From NCBI RefSeq assembly GCF_026409565.1, contig NZ_CP112881.1, positions 908,501 to 972,500 on the forward strand: a stretch of DNA of 64,000 nt. The letters run 5' to 3'. The translations under genes and the position numbers were made by a program. Under the pieces are notes generated by a model that searched no databases, was not told where the DNA came from, and saw nothing but the letters and a program-made list of their open reading frames with translations. Within the stretch, counting starts at the first letter, position 1, and every line of letters begins with the position of its first letter. Source of the DNA: Sneathiella aquimaris. Lineage in GTDB: Bacteria > Pseudomonadota > Alphaproteobacteria > Sneathiellales > Sneathiellaceae. This document shows, one piece after another, positions 8,994-18,197 of this stretch.

Positions 8994-10181
8994 ATGCCTG
9001 ATCCGTGGCTGTCCATAATAGGTATCGGCGAAGATAGCCTTGAAGCTTTGACAGATGCAAGCCGGAAAGCGTTGGCGCAGGCAGAGCTGGTTTTTGGTTC
9101 TGCCCGGCATCTTGCTTTGGCAGGAGTGACAGATAAAGGGCGAGAATGGCCGCTGCCATTTTCGGTAAAAGAAGTCCTTGATTGCAAAGGAAAGTCGGTG
9201 GCCGTATTGGCATCCGGGGACCCATTTTGGCACGGTGTTGGGGGCACTTTAGCGACCTCACTGGACCCGTCAGATTGGCGTTGCTATCCAGCGCCTTCAA
9301 GCTTTTCAACTGTGTCTTCGCGAATGGGATGGCGTTTGGAAACAGTTCATTGCCTTGGATTGCACGCGGCCCCTTTGGAGAAGCTGTATCCTTTGCTTAA
9401 TGCGGGTGAAAAATTTATCTGTCTGATGCGCGATGGTGCACAGGTGCAAAAATTGGCTCAGTGGCTTTGCGAGACAGGATTTACAGACACGGAGCTGTTT
9501 GTCTTCGAAGCGTTGCTCAGCCCATCGGAACGCCGCCGTTCGTCACTGGTTTCAGGTTTTTCCATGACGAATATCAATCATCCGGTTACAGTCGCGTTCA
9601 TTGCCAATGGCCAGAAAGGGTTGCCGCAAAGTTCAGGTCTGCCCGATGCTGTTTTCGCAAGTGACGGCCAAATGACCAAGCGGGCAGTAAGGGCCGTAAC
9701 CTTATCCAGTTTATCCCCGCGCGCGGGCGAATGCCTTTGGGATATTGGCGCCGGGTCAGGCACAATTGCAATCGAGTGGTTGATCGCAACGAAAACCGGG
9801 CAGGCGGTTGCCGTGGAATGCCGCGAGGACCGACTGAGCAATATCCAGAAAAACGCAGATCAGTTTGGTGTCGCCTCTCAAATGAAAATCATTAAGGAAA
9901 AAGCGCCCGCAGGACTGGACGGATTGCCGGTGCCCGATGCGGTCTTCATTGGCGGGGGGCTGAGCGCGGATATGCTGCATCAGGTATGGTCCTGTATTCC
10001 CGAAGGATGCCGTGTTGTCGTAAATGCGGTAACGCTTGAAAGTGAAGCGCTGCTTATCAGTTGGTCGGCAGAAAAAGGCGGCGAATTGATGCGACTTGCG
10101 GTTTCTTCGACAAAACCCCTGGGGAGCAAAAGAGGGTGGGTCGCGGCCAATCCGATATTGCAATGGGTGGTCACCAGATGA
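8994..10181 (+). CDS. cobL: Precorrin-6Y C5,15-methyltransferase (decarboxylating) CobL
   Basis: A 395-residue bifunctional enzyme. Residues about 1-200 are a tetrapyrrole methylase (CbiE-like, IIGIGEDSLEAL at the N-terminus). Residues about 215-395 are a class I SAM methyltransferase (CbiT-like) with the DIGAGSGTIAIEW motif. It methylates C5 and C15 and decarboxylates the C12 acetate of precorrin-6Y, giving precorrin-8X. An in-frame GTG/ATG further upstream at 8979 exists, but the ATG at 8994, preceded by GAGGG, matches the family N-terminus. The TGA overlaps the cobE ATG by 4 nt. Confidence 0.95.
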   Translation: MPDPWLSIIGIGEDSLEALTDASRKALAQAELVFGSARHLALAGVTDKGREWPLPFSVKEVLDCKGKSVAVLASGDPFWHGVGGTLATSLDPSDWRCYPAPSSFSTVSSRMGWRLETVHCLGLHAAPLEKLYPLLNAGEKFICLMRDGAQVQKLAQWLCETGFTDTELFVFEALLSPSERRRSSLVSGFSMTNINHPVTVAFIANGQKGLPQSSGLPDAVFASDGQMTKRAVRAVTLSSLSPRAGECLWDIGAGSGTIAIEWLIATKTGQAVAVECREDRLSNIQKNADQFGVASQMKIIKEKAPAGLDGLPVPDAVFIGGGLSADMLHQVWSCIPEGCRVVVNAVTLESEALLISWSAEKGGELMRLAVSSTKPLGSKRGWVAANPILQWVVTR

Positions 10182-10561
10182 AGGCGTTTCTTGGCATTGG
10201 CTTTCGTTCTGACGCGACCCTCGCGTCTTTTGAGGACGTGTATGAAAAAGTAAATTCCGGATTTCACATTTGCGGTGTTGCGACTTTGTCAGGCAAAGAA
10301 AAAACGCCAGCGTTCATTCAGTTTATCAGTGAAATGGATGTGCCGGTAAGTGTGCATTCACGGGAAAGTTTAGGGCGCTTTAAAACACCTTCCGTTACGG
10401 TGAAATCCGTTGAAATCTATGGCGTGAGCAGCGTTGCCGAAGCGTCTGCTCTCGCGGCGGCAGGCCCTTCGAGTCGACTATGCGGAAAACGGCAGGTTTC
10501 AGATGATGGTATGGCGACTGCGGCAATCGCAATGCAAAGAAAAACAGTAGGAGAAGTTTGA
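10178..10561 (+). CDS. cobE: CobE/CbiG C-terminal-type protein
   Basis: A 127-residue protein of the CobE/CbiG-C family, required for cobalamin synthesis in P. denitrificans. It is reported to bind late corrin intermediates rather than catalyse a step. The N-terminal [13 protein letters not shown] and the [12 protein letters not shown] and ASALAAAG segments match the family. A longer in-frame start exists at 10061, but it would overlap cobL by 120 nt. The ATG at 10178 overlaps the cobL stop in the usual ATGA arrangement. The stop overlaps the cobM start by one base. Confidence 0.88.
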   Translation: MKAFLGIGFRSDATLASFEDVYEKVNSGFHICGVATLSGKEKTPAFIQFISEMDVPVSVHSRESLGRFKTPSVTVKSVEIYGVSSVAEASALAAAGPSSRLCGKRQVSDDGMATAAIAMQRKTVGEV

Positions 10562-11352
10562 TGACAGTTCACTTTATCGGCGCAGGGCCGGGGGCTGCCG
10601 ATTTGATCACAGTTCGGGGCCAAAATCTAATATCGTCCTGTCCCGTCTGTCTGTATGCAGGATCGCTGGTTCCCGAGGAGATTCTGGAGCATTGTCCAGA
10701 CGGTGCGAAAGTCATCAATACAGCGTCAATGTCGCTTGATACAATCGTCGCGGAAATTCAGACAGCCCACGCCGAAGGCCATGATATAGCCCGGCTTCAT
10801 TCTGGTGATTTGTCTGTCTGGTCCGCAATGGGAGAGCAATTGCGCAGGCTCGATGCGTTAAAAATTCCCTATGAAATAACTCCGGGCGTTCCCTCATTTT
10901 CCGCTGCTGCCGCGGCGCTTGGAAAAGAGCTAACCCTTCCCGGCGTCGTGCAGTCAGTTATCCTGACGCGGACATCCGGGCGGGCAACACAAATGCCCGA
11001 TGGTGAAACGCTTGCCAATTTTGCCGCAACTGGAGCGACGCTTGCGATTCACCTCTCCGTTCATGTCTTACCAAAGGTCGTCGCAGAACTTCAGCCTTTT
11101 TATGGGGAGGATTGTCCGGTTGCGATCGTCTGGCGGGCGAGTTGGCCGGATCAGAGAATTATTCGGGGCTGTTTGTCAGATATTGATCAACAGGTTGGCG
11201 AAGAGCGAGGCCGGACGGCACTGATTTTAGTCGGCCGCGCGCTCAACGAACAGGAATTTGATGAAAGCCGCTTATATGCGGATGATTATGACCGCCGTTT
11301 CCGGCCGCGGGGCACAGACCCACGGTTCCCGGACACAGCCCCTTCTGAATAG
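10561..11352 (+). CDS. cobM: Precorrin-4 C11-methyltransferase CobM
   Basis: A 263-residue tetrapyrrole methylase that methylates C11 of precorrin-4, giving precorrin-5. Hallmarks are [18 protein letters not shown] at the N-terminus, [17 protein letters not shown] (about residues 77-93) and the [20 protein letters not shown] region. A TTG three bases upstream is possible, but the ATG at 10561, formed in the TGATG junction with cobE and preceded by AGGAGAAG, is preferred. It is separated from cobB by 8 nt. Confidence 0.96.
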   Translation: MTVHFIGAGPGAADLITVRGQNLISSCPVCLYAGSLVPEEILEHCPDGAKVINTASMSLDTIVAEIQTAHAEGHDIARLHSGDLSVWSAMGEQLRRLDALKIPYEITPGVPSFSAAAAALGKELTLPGVVQSVILTRTSGRATQMPDGETLANFAATGATLAIHLSVHVLPKVVAELQPFYGEDCPVAIVWRASWPDQRIIRGCLSDIDQQVGEERGRTALILVGRALNEQEFDESRLYADDYDRRFRPRGTDPRFPDTAPSE

Positions 11353-11360
11353 GTACAGGT

Positions 11361-12686
11361 ATGATCCCCAATGGTCTTTTGATTTCAGCCCCGGCATCGG
11401 GAACGGGAAAAACAACTTTGATGCTTGGCCTGGCACGGGCGTTATCTCGCAAAGGTTTACAGGTCCAGCCTTTTAAGTCGGGCCCTGACTATATTGACCC
11501 CGCTTTCCATACGGCCGCAACTGGGCGGTCTGGCATCAATATGGATAGTTGGGCGATGCCGCAGTCATTGCTGGACAATCTTTTGCATCGCGCAGAGGGG
11601 GCCGATCTTATTCTGGCTGAAGGCTCAATGGGGTTGTTCGATGGCGTGGCAAGTGCTGGTGAAGTCGGTAACGGTGCAAGTGCGGATATTGCGACAAGTA
11701 TGGGATGGCCGGTTGTTTTGGTTATTGATGTGTCGGGGCAGGCGCAATCAGCAGCAGCAACAGCAAAGGGCTTTTCCGAACTGAGGCCTGAAATGCCATT
11801 TGCCGGCGTTGTGCTTAACCGGGTGGCGAGCCCGCGCCACGAGATGTTAAGCCGGGTTGGTATGGAGCAGACGGGCATCAAGGTCTTGGGCGCGTTGCCA
11901 CGAAATCCGGATATTACGCTCCCAGAACGCCATCTCGGTCTTGTGCAGGCACAGGAAAAAGGGGACTTGCATGATGTGCTTGAGGCTATGGCCGATTTTG
12001 TCGAAAAGCATGTTGATGTCGAAATGATGTTGAAAATGGCGGGGGCTCAAGATCACTATCGCGCGCCAAATAAAGAGGCGACAGTGCAGCCCCCCGGACA
12101 ACGAATTGCATTGGCGCAGGATGCTGCCTTCTCGTTTGTTTATCCGCATGTGGCGGATCAATGGCGGGTTGCGGGTTCAGAAATCCTGCCCTTTTCTCCA
12201 CTGGCTGATGAAGCCCCGGACCCAACGGCAGATATTTGCTGGCTTCCGGGCGGTTATCCAGAACTGCATGCGGGCGCATTGGCTGCTGCCAACCATTTTA
12301 AAACATCGCTGGTCTCGTTTGCGGCGGACCGGCCTGTTCACGGCGAGTGTGGTGGCTATATGGCGATGGGCGACGTGCTGATCGATAAAGACGGTGTCGG
12401 CCATCAGATGGCGGGTTTGCTGGGTCTGGAAACGTCTTACGCAAAGCGCAAGATGCATTTAGGATATCGGCACGCATCTCTGACAAAACCAATGCCGGGA
12501 TATAAACCGGGCGCGCGTTTGCGTGGCCACGAGTTTCATTATTCCACAATCCTGAAGCAACCGGATCAGCCTCTCGCAGACGTCAAGGATGCCAACGATC
12601 AGGCTATTCCCGAGACGGGATCGGTTCGGGGAAATGCGACCGGTACATTCTTCCATTTAATTTCTGAAGGGCGCAAAGGGAACTAG
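11361..12686 (+). CDS. cobB: Hydrogenobyrinic/cobyrinic acid a,c-diamide synthase CobB
   Basis: A 441-residue glutamine-dependent ATP amidase. It amidates the a and c acetates of hydrogenobyrinic acid, producing the substrate for cobalt insertion. The N-terminal P-loop APASGTGKTTL (about residues 9-19) belongs to the dethiobiotin-synthetase-like domain. The C-terminal class I glutamine amidotransferase domain carries the nucleophile Cys in HGECGGYMAMG (about residues 322-332). Length is normal. It sits between cobM and cobO in the plus-strand operon. Confidence 0.96.
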   Translation: MIPNGLLISAPASGTGKTTLMLGLARALSRKGLQVQPFKSGPDYIDPAFHTAATGRSGINMDSWAMPQSLLDNLLHRAEGADLILAEGSMGLFDGVASAGEVGNGASADIATSMGWPVVLVIDVSGQAQSAAATAKGFSELRPEMPFAGVVLNRVASPRHEMLSRVGMEQTGIKVLGALPRNPDITLPERHLGLVQAQEKGDLHDVLEAMADFVEKHVDVEMMLKMAGAQDHYRAPNKEATVQPPGQRIALAQDAAFSFVYPHVADQWRVAGSEILPFSPLADEAPDPTADICWLPGGYPELHAGALAAANHFKTSLVSFAADRPVHGECGGYMAMGDVLIDKDGVGHQMAGLLGLETSYAKRKMHLGYRHASLTKPMPGYKPGARLRGHEFHYSTILKQPDQPLADVKDANDQAIPETGSVRGNATGTFFHLISEGRKGN

Positions 12687-12689
12687 TAG

Positions 12690-13316
12690 ATGCAAAAAGA
12701 AAAATCTGAAATGAACGAGAACGAACGCCATACCGCCAAGATGCAAAAGAAAAAAGCAGCGCGGGATCGGATTATGGAAAGCAAAGATGGCGAAAAAGGG
12801 CTGATCATTGTTCATACAGGCAATGGAAAAGGTAAATCTTCCTCTGCTTTTGGAATGATTTTCAGGGCTATTGCTCATGACATGCCATGTGGTGTCATCC
12901 AGTTTATCAAAGGCGCGTGGTCTACAGGTGAACGCACCATGATTGAAGAGCGTTTTTCTGATCTGTGCTCGTTTTATGCCATGGGTGAAGGCTTTACCTG
13001 GGAAACGCAGGATAAAGAGCGGGATATTGCTGCTGCGACAAAAGCTTGGGAAAAAGCCAAAGAGATGATCCGGGACGAAAAGAACAAGATGGTCTTGCTC
13101 GATGAAGTCAATATCGCCCTGAAATATGGCTATATTGACCTTGCGGATGTCGTTGAATTTCTGTCGAGGGAAAAACCGGAAATGACCCATGTTGTTTTGA
13201 CGGGCCGTCATGCACCGCAGGAACTGATTGATATTGCAGATCTGGTTACAGATATGACCATGGTAAAACACCCTTTCCGCTCTGGCATCAAGGCGCAAAA
13301 AGGCGTTGAGTTTTAA
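12690..13316 (+). CDS. cobO: Cob(I)yrinic acid a,c-diamide adenosyltransferase CobO
   Basis: A 208-residue CobO/BtuR/CobA-type corrinoid adenosyltransferase that transfers the 5'-deoxyadenosyl group of ATP to Co(I). The unusual P-loop VHTGNGKGKSSSAFG (about residues 39-53) and the VLLDEVNIALKYGY segment identify the family. AAAGGGA lies about 8 nt upstream of the ATG. An ATG at residue 9 (12714) is a possible alternative start. It is the last gene of the plus-strand operon and ends convergently, overlapping the cobC stop region by 4 nt. Confidence 0.95.
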   Translation: MQKEKSEMNENERHTAKMQKKKAARDRIMESKDGEKGLIIVHTGNGKGKSSSAFGMIFRAIAHDMPCGVIQFIKGAWSTGERTMIEERFSDLCSFYAMGEGFTWETQDKERDIAAATKAWEKAKEMIRDEKNKMVLLDEVNIALKYGYIDLADVVEFLSREKPEMTHVVLTGRHAPQELIDIADLVTDMTMVKHPFRSGIKAQKGVEF

Positions 13317-14311
13317 CCCTTTTCGATAGACTTAATGGCGATTTCCAGCTTTTCCCAATCTTTTTGTAAGCCGGGAAGCCCCAAGCGAATGAAGCTTCGA
13401 GAATAAGGAAAAATGCGGGACCAGATATGGTGGGCGGCAAGCCGGTCTTGAAAAACTGCTGCATTTGGACAATCGTACAGACGAAATAGTGGGGTTCCAC
13501 CAACCAGCGTGGCGCCGGTAGGCTGGATCAGGGTATCCAGCCGGGCCGCGTCTTTTCGTAGTCTGAGGATCGTTTCATTCTGCCATTCGTGATCTGACAG
13601 GGCCGTGATCCCGATTTCGATGGCAGCACCGGAAACAGGCCATGGGCCGGCGAGTTGATTAAAAATCCGGATGTCTTTTGGCGACGCGACAACAAATCCC
13701 AATCTTATGCCAGCCAATCCATAGAATTTCCCAAAAGACCGAAATACTATCAGTCCGGTTTTATCCGTGTCCGGTGTTAGTGAATATCCGGTTTCACAGT
13801 CCATGAAGCTTTCATCAACGACCAACCTGCCAACATGGGGTAGGAGCGCCACCAATTGTTCAGGTCGGTAGAGGCGTCCGTTAGGATTATTCGGATTGAC
13901 CACAATTGCCAGATCGCAATCCGCCAGTTGCTCTAAATGGCTGACTTCCTCAACAATCCAGCCTGCCAGCCGCAGAACATTTGCATGTTCGTTATAGGTT
14001 GGCGTTAGAATTTTAGCGTGGCGGCCGGGCAAACCGGCAGCAGGCGCAAAATGCGGCATCATCTGGATAGCAGTCTGCGCCCCTGAAACTGCAAGAATGT
14101 CGCCGCGGCAGGACCAGGCGGACTTGGCCGTTTCGTTTAAGCGTTCTTTGCTGCTTATGGTGGGCAGGTCGGTCCAGGTCGGCGGAGGGAGGTCTGGTAT
14201 CGGATAGGCGCATGGATTTATGCCCGTAGATAGATCGAGCCAATCTGAAACGGCCCCGCCATGTTGCGCCATTGCCTGGTCAATATTTCCGCCATGATCT
14301 TTTAGTGTCAC
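13313..14311 (-). CDS. cobC: Threonine-phosphate decarboxylase CobC
   Basis: A 332-residue PLP-dependent class I/II aminotransferase-fold enzyme. CobC/CobD of this family makes (R)-1-aminopropan-2-ol O-phosphate, the linker joined to adenosylcobyric acid by CobD. The DLSTGINPCAYP segment near the N-terminus, NPNNPNGRLY (about residues 156-165) and the PLP lysine region FRSFGKFYGLAGIRLG (about 200-215) are typical. It starts with GTG at 14311, sharing one base with the cobD TAG stop, so it is translationally coupled. It is the last gene of the minus-strand operon. Do not confuse it with CobC alpha-ribazole phosphatase. Confidence 0.92.
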   Translation of the reverse strand: MTLKDHGGNIDQAMAQHGGAVSDWLDLSTGINPCAYPIPDLPPPTWTDLPTISSKERLNETAKSAWSCRGDILAVSGAQTAIQMMPHFAPAAGLPGRHAKILTPTYNEHANVLRLAGWIVEEVSHLEQLADCDLAIVVNPNNPNGRLYRPEQLVALLPHVGRLVVDESFMDCETGYSLTPDTDKTGLIVFRSFGKFYGLAGIRLGFVVASPKDIRIFNQLAGPWPVSGAAIEIGITALSDHEWQNETILRLRKDAARLDTLIQPTGATLVGGTPLFRLYDCPNAAVFQDRLAAHHIWSRIFPYSRSFIRLGLPGLQKDWEKLEIAIKSIEKG

Positions 14312-15306
14312 TAAAACAGACTTTCGTAGTTTAAAGAGGCCGCTGCCAAAAAAAGGATGATTGTTATCCCGATAATTGTTCGGCGATAGAGGGCGAGAGC
14401 CCGGCCTAGTGAAAGATGGTCAGGATCCGGTTTCCCATCATTGACCCACAGATCTTCTGTCATCACCCCATCGTAGAGCCGAGGACCGGAAAGCCTGATA
14501 TCCAAGGCGCCTGCCATTGCAGATTCAGGCCATCCGGCATTTGGAGAACGATGCTTGCCAGCATCGTTTTTAATACATTTTAATCCCTTTAGAGGGGCCC
14601 CGGATGCGAGCAGAAACAATAAAGCCGTCAGGCGGGCGGGTATCAGATTGACCAAATCATCGAACCGGGCGGAAGCCCATCCAAAATGTAAATATTTTTC
14701 ATTTTTGTATCCGATCATGGAATCCAGTGTGTTGACCGCTTTATAAAAACCGACCCCCGGTAATCCGAATAAACAGGCCCAGAAAAGGGGCGCAATTACT
14801 CCATCGGATGTGTTTTCGGCGAGACTTTCTATGGCAGCACGACAAATGGCTGACTGGTCCAGCGTCTTAGGGTCACGACTGACGATCATTGCGATGGCCA
14901 TGCGGGCTTTTTCCAGCTTATTCTTGGCTAATGGGGCGCGAATATTATCAACATGCTGGTGTAACGAATGAATGGCGAGTAATGGCCAAATCAAAAGGGC
15001 ATTTATCAAGATGCCAAACGGGCCCGTCGGGAGTATCAACCAGATGAAGAGCGTAATCGCCAAAGTGACAGTTGTTGTGATCAGCAAAGTTAGTATGCCC
15101 ATAAAACGCAGGACGAAAGGGCTTTTTGCAGGAATATTGAGCCGGGTGTCCAGCGTCTTTATCAGTCTTCCGATCCAGACCACCGGATGTGAGAGTATTT
15201 TAAATAGAAAATCTGGCCAGCCAAAAAGGCTGTCGATTATGATGGCCAACAGGACAGAGACAAGCACATTACCAAAGGAGTGCCCGACAAGGATCTCAAG
15301 GATCAT
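14311..15306 (-). CDS. cobD: Adenosylcobinamide-phosphate synthase CobD (CbiB)
   Basis: A 331-residue polytopic membrane protein of the CbiB/CobD family that attaches aminopropanol (phosphate) to adenosylcobyric acid. Several hydrophobic segments are visible (about residues 5-35, 70-105, 195-215 and the C-terminus). The conserved IIDSLFGWPDFLFKILSHPV near the N-terminus and SLAENTSDGVIAPLFW (about residues 166-181) are signatures. The ATG at 15306 overlaps the cobQ stop by 4 nt. Confidence 0.95.
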   Translation of the reverse strand: MILEILVGHSFGNVLVSVLLAIIIDSLFGWPDFLFKILSHPVVWIGRLIKTLDTRLNIPAKSPFVLRFMGILTLLITTTVTLAITLFIWLILPTGPFGILINALLIWPLLAIHSLHQHVDNIRAPLAKNKLEKARMAIAMIVSRDPKTLDQSAICRAAIESLAENTSDGVIAPLFWACLFGLPGVGFYKAVNTLDSMIGYKNEKYLHFGWASARFDDLVNLIPARLTALLFLLASGAPLKGLKCIKNDAGKHRSPNAGWPESAMAGALDIRLSGPRLYDGVMTEDLWVNDGKPDPDHLSLGRALALYRRTIIGITIILFLAAASLNYESLF

Positions 15307-16775
15307 TGATCCGCTTCCTTTGCAATCCTGATTATTGCATCAATATCGACGCAGTTCTCGAGCTCCTGTGCAAGGGTATCAAGAGCCTTTTCGATCTTGG
15401 AAGAATAGTCGCTGTATGACCCATCTTTCTGCCTGAAGCGGTTCAGAAACTTCTGGCGGAATGCATTATCTGTAAAGAGTCCATGGAGGTATGTTCCCGC
15501 TATCTGTCTGTTTTCTGACATGTAGCCGATCGGTCTGTCGTCATCCAAAAGCCACGGAACCAACGCAGGGTCCACTACGCGTGTGTCCCCCAGATGGATT
15601 TCATAACCTGAGGTTTGACAGCCTAAAACTACATCCGAAACATCGGTCAGTTTAACTGTTTTGCTGGCACAGAGTGTTGTCTCCAACCCAAGTAACCCAA
15701 GTCCGGAAATAGTTTCTTTAGCCCCTTCGATGCCGTCAGGATCAGATAAAAGTGTTCCAAGCATCTGGTAGCCGCCGCACAGGCCCAAGACTTTACCGCC
15801 CCGCCGAATATGCGCAGTAAGATCAATATCCCAGCCTTGCTGCCGGAAATCATGCAGGTCGGCAAGGGTTGTTTTGCTTCCCGGTAAAATTACAAGATCG
15901 GCATCGCCTGGAAGGGGCGTGCCCGGCTGAACAAAGACAACGTCGACATCTTCTTCAGACTGCAAGGGATCAAGGTCATCAAAATTGGCGATATGGGCGA
16001 GCCGAGGAACAACTATAAGAAGGTTACTCGATCGTGTGTGGCCCTGTTTGCCATCCAATGCCATACCATCCTCAGCCGGCAAATCCCCGACCTCGCGAAT
16101 AAAGGGCACGATCCCCATGTTATGCCAGCCGGTCAGATCTGTCATAAGGGTAAGGGCATCGTCAAATAGCCTGGTATCGCCACGAAACTTGTTGATCAGG
16201 TACCCCTTGATCAAGGATTGCTCGTTCTCAGGCAATAAGTTGTGCGTGCCGACGACCGAGGCAATGACCCCACCACGGTTGATGTCGCCAACAAGGATAA
16301 CAGGGACATTGGCAGTGGTCGCAAAACCCATATTGGCGATATCGCCTGACCGCAAGTTAACTTCTGCCGGACTGCCAGCACCTTCGACGACAATGAAATC
16401 CGCCTGTTGTTTCAGGGTCTCAAAACTTTCCAGAATTTTGCCCAGTAAGTCGGTTTTTTTCTCTTTAAAATATGACATTCCCCCCGTTCCGGAAACCTGC
16501 CCCTGAACAATGACCTGAGATTTTCCGTCTTGTGGCTTCAATAGAACAGGGTTCATGTGAACACTGCTTGGGGCGCCGCATGCCAGTGCCTGCAATTGTT
16601 GGGCACGACCGATTTCTCCGCCCTCCGGGGTAACAGCTGCATTGTTCGACATATTCTGAGGCTTAAAAGGCCGAACAGAATATCCCCGGTTTTTCAGGGC
16701 CCGGCAGAGCCCTGCAACCAATATGGATTTTCCCACGTCCGAGCCGGTTCCTTGCAGCATGATCACCGCTGTCAT
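15303..16775 (-). CDS. cobQ: Cobyric acid synthase CobQ
   Basis: A 490-residue glutamine-dependent amidotransferase that amidates side chains b, d, e and g of adenosylcobyrinic acid a,c-diamide to give adenosylcobyric acid. The N-terminal P-loop QGTGSDVGKS (about residues 8-17) with RPFKPQNMSNN, and the C-terminal glutaminase motif VLGLCGGYQMLG with the nucleophilic Cys, are clear. The 4-nt overlaps on both sides (with the phosphatase upstream and cobD downstream) indicate translational coupling. Confidence 0.96.
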   Translation of the reverse strand: MTAVIMLQGTGSDVGKSILVAGLCRALKNRGYSVRPFKPQNMSNNAAVTPEGGEIGRAQQLQALACGAPSSVHMNPVLLKPQDGKSQVIVQGQVSGTGGMSYFKEKKTDLLGKILESFETLKQQADFIVVEGAGSPAEVNLRSGDIANMGFATTANVPVILVGDINRGGVIASVVGTHNLLPENEQSLIKGYLINKFRGDTRLFDDALTLMTDLTGWHNMGIVPFIREVGDLPAEDGMALDGKQGHTRSSNLLIVVPRLAHIANFDDLDPLQSEEDVDVVFVQPGTPLPGDADLVILPGSKTTLADLHDFRQQGWDIDLTAHIRRGGKVLGLCGGYQMLGTLLSDPDGIEGAKETISGLGLLGLETTLCASKTVKLTDVSDVVLGCQTSGYEIHLGDTRVVDPALVPWLLDDDRPIGYMSENRQIAGTYLHGLFTDNAFRQKFLNRFRQKDGSYSDYSSKIEKALDTLAQELENCVDIDAIIRIAKEADQ

Positions 16776-17407
16776 GACATTTCCTCATCGGGGGCAGGTT
16801 TATTGATGAATTTTACAATCGGGAAAGCATCGCCATCATAATGCGATATTTCAATGCGGGTCTGACTAGCATAATCGATCGACAACTGGCTGAATATCTT
16901 GGGGTTACGGTAATCAATATCAAGAATGGCACTCAGGATCAGTCGGATGACACCGCCATGAACCACCAGCCCGATATGGGCGGACATCGGATCGGCGATC
17001 AGCCGGTCCCAACCCCGTAGGACGCGATACCGAAACTCTACCAGTTTTTCTCCATTAGGGGGTGTTACGCGTGAGGGGTCACTCCAAAAATTCATCAACT
17101 CGTCTTTTTGATCAAGAAGCGTATCGAACGGAACACCATCCCAGTCACCAAAATTCATTTCCATGAAGTCCAGATCGGTGTCTAACGCTACTTCCCCTGT
17201 TTCTGCATATTCGGTCGCAGAGTTTTTACACCGCCGAAGCGGCGAAGTAACAATAGATTGCAAAGACGTGTTGTGGTTCAAATGTCGGACAAGTGCCCGG
17301 CCACCCTGCGCCGATGGCAGAATATCGGTATGTCCATATAATGCGGGCGGCCCGTCAACTGCACCATGTCGATACAGATCAATTATGACATGATCATATC
17401 TGTTCAT
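16772..17407 (-). CDS. Histidine phosphatase family protein, probable alpha-ribazole phosphatase
   Basis: A 211-residue phosphoglycerate-mutase-like phosphatase. The catalytic RHG motif is in DLYRHGAVDG near the N-terminus, and the second histidine is in VVHGGVIRLIL (about residues 154-164). The neighbourhood (cobS upstream, cobQ downstream, with 4-nt overlaps at both ends) makes alpha-ribazole-5'-phosphate or adenosylcobalamin-5'-phosphate the likely substrate, the role of enterobacterial CobC. That assignment rests on context. The frame is open to 17515, but the ATG at 17407 overlapping the cobS stop gives the normal N-terminus just before the RHG motif. Confidence 0.85.
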   Translation of the reverse strand: MNRYDHVIIDLYRHGAVDGPPALYGHTDILPSAQGGRALVRHLNHNTSLQSIVTSPLRRCKNSATEYAETGEVALDTDLDFMEMNFGDWDGVPFDTLLDQKDELMNFWSDPSRVTPPNGEKLVEFRYRVLRGWDRLIADPMSAHIGLVVHGGVIRLILSAILDIDYRNPKIFSQLSIDYASQTRIEISHYDGDAFPIVKFINKPAPDEEMS

Positions 17408-18168
17408 GATGCAGACATTCCCAGAAGCAGAGCATAAATTGTAAGCTCTGAGAGTTGTTGGCAGGCACCCAGTGTATCCCCCGTATAGCCGTCCAGATGC
17501 CGTTTCATGAACCATTGAAGGGCAAAGCGCACTAAAACCAGAACAGCAAAAAGTTTCACGATTAGAAGCACCGGCACAAACAGGAACAGAGGAAGCAGGC
17601 AGGTGAGCGATACAAGCAATTCCCGTCCGGTTTGCCGAGAGGCGAGGGGGGCAGATTTGCTGGTCTCGTCCAGCCGCGCATAGTCCATGTCAAATATAAA
17701 GCTGGAGGCAATTGCCCGGGATGCGGGGTAGGCAATTAAAAAAGCCATTGGAACATTTGTTAATTCGGTCAATAAAACCCATTTGCCAAGCAGACACATA
17801 AAAAGGGCAGCCGCACCGTAGGTGCCAAGCCGACTGTCTTTCATTATCCGTAATTTATCGGCCTTGGTGTGCCCCCCATAGAAACCGTCGAATGTGTCTG
17901 CCAATCCGTCTTCGTGAAAGGCCCCTGTGAGTAGCAAGCCAACGCTTATACACAGGAATATGCTCACCGACTGAGGAAAAAAAATGTCGAGCAACAAGTA
18001 CAGGCCGGTTACAAGTAGTCCCAGACACCAGCCCACCAACGTGAAATAACGACTGGCCTGATTGAGATATTCAGCTTTAAAGGTTACCGATTTTGGAATC
18101 GGAATGCGGCTGAAAAACCCAAGGGCAATGAAGAACAAATTGATCTGTTGGTAAAATATGTGCTTCAT
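17404..18168 (-). CDS. cobS: Adenosylcobinamide-GDP ribazoletransferase (cobalamin synthase; CobS/CobV)
   Basis: A 254-residue polytopic membrane enzyme that joins adenosylcobinamide-GDP and alpha-ribazole (phosphate) to give adenosylcobalamin. FFSRIPIPK near the N-terminus and the metal-binding GAFHEDGLADTFDGFYGG segment (about residues 83-100) are diagnostic. This is CobS in the enterobacterial sense (CobV of P. denitrificans), not the chelatase subunit. A TTG one codon upstream is possible, but the ATG at 18168 is taken. Its stop overlaps the phosphatase start. Confidence 0.94.
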   Translation of the reverse strand: MKHIFYQQINLFFIALGFFSRIPIPKSVTFKAEYLNQASRYFTLVGWCLGLLVTGLYLLLDIFFPQSVSIFLCISVGLLLTGAFHEDGLADTFDGFYGGHTKADKLRIMKDSRLGTYGAAALFMCLLGKWVLLTELTNVPMAFLIAYPASRAIASSFIFDMDYARLDETSKSAPLASRQTGRELLVSLTCLLPLFLFVPVLLIVKLFAVLVLVRFALQWFMKRHLDGYTGDTLGACQQLSELTIYALLLGMSAS

Positions 18169-18197
18169 CAATAGGGTACCTGTATGCTTCGGTGTCT

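Noticed and set aside
8267..9001. Plus-strand open frame of 244 codons opposite cobK
   Set aside because: It has no recognisable family features, and the minus strand encodes an unmistakable CobK with correct length and motifs.
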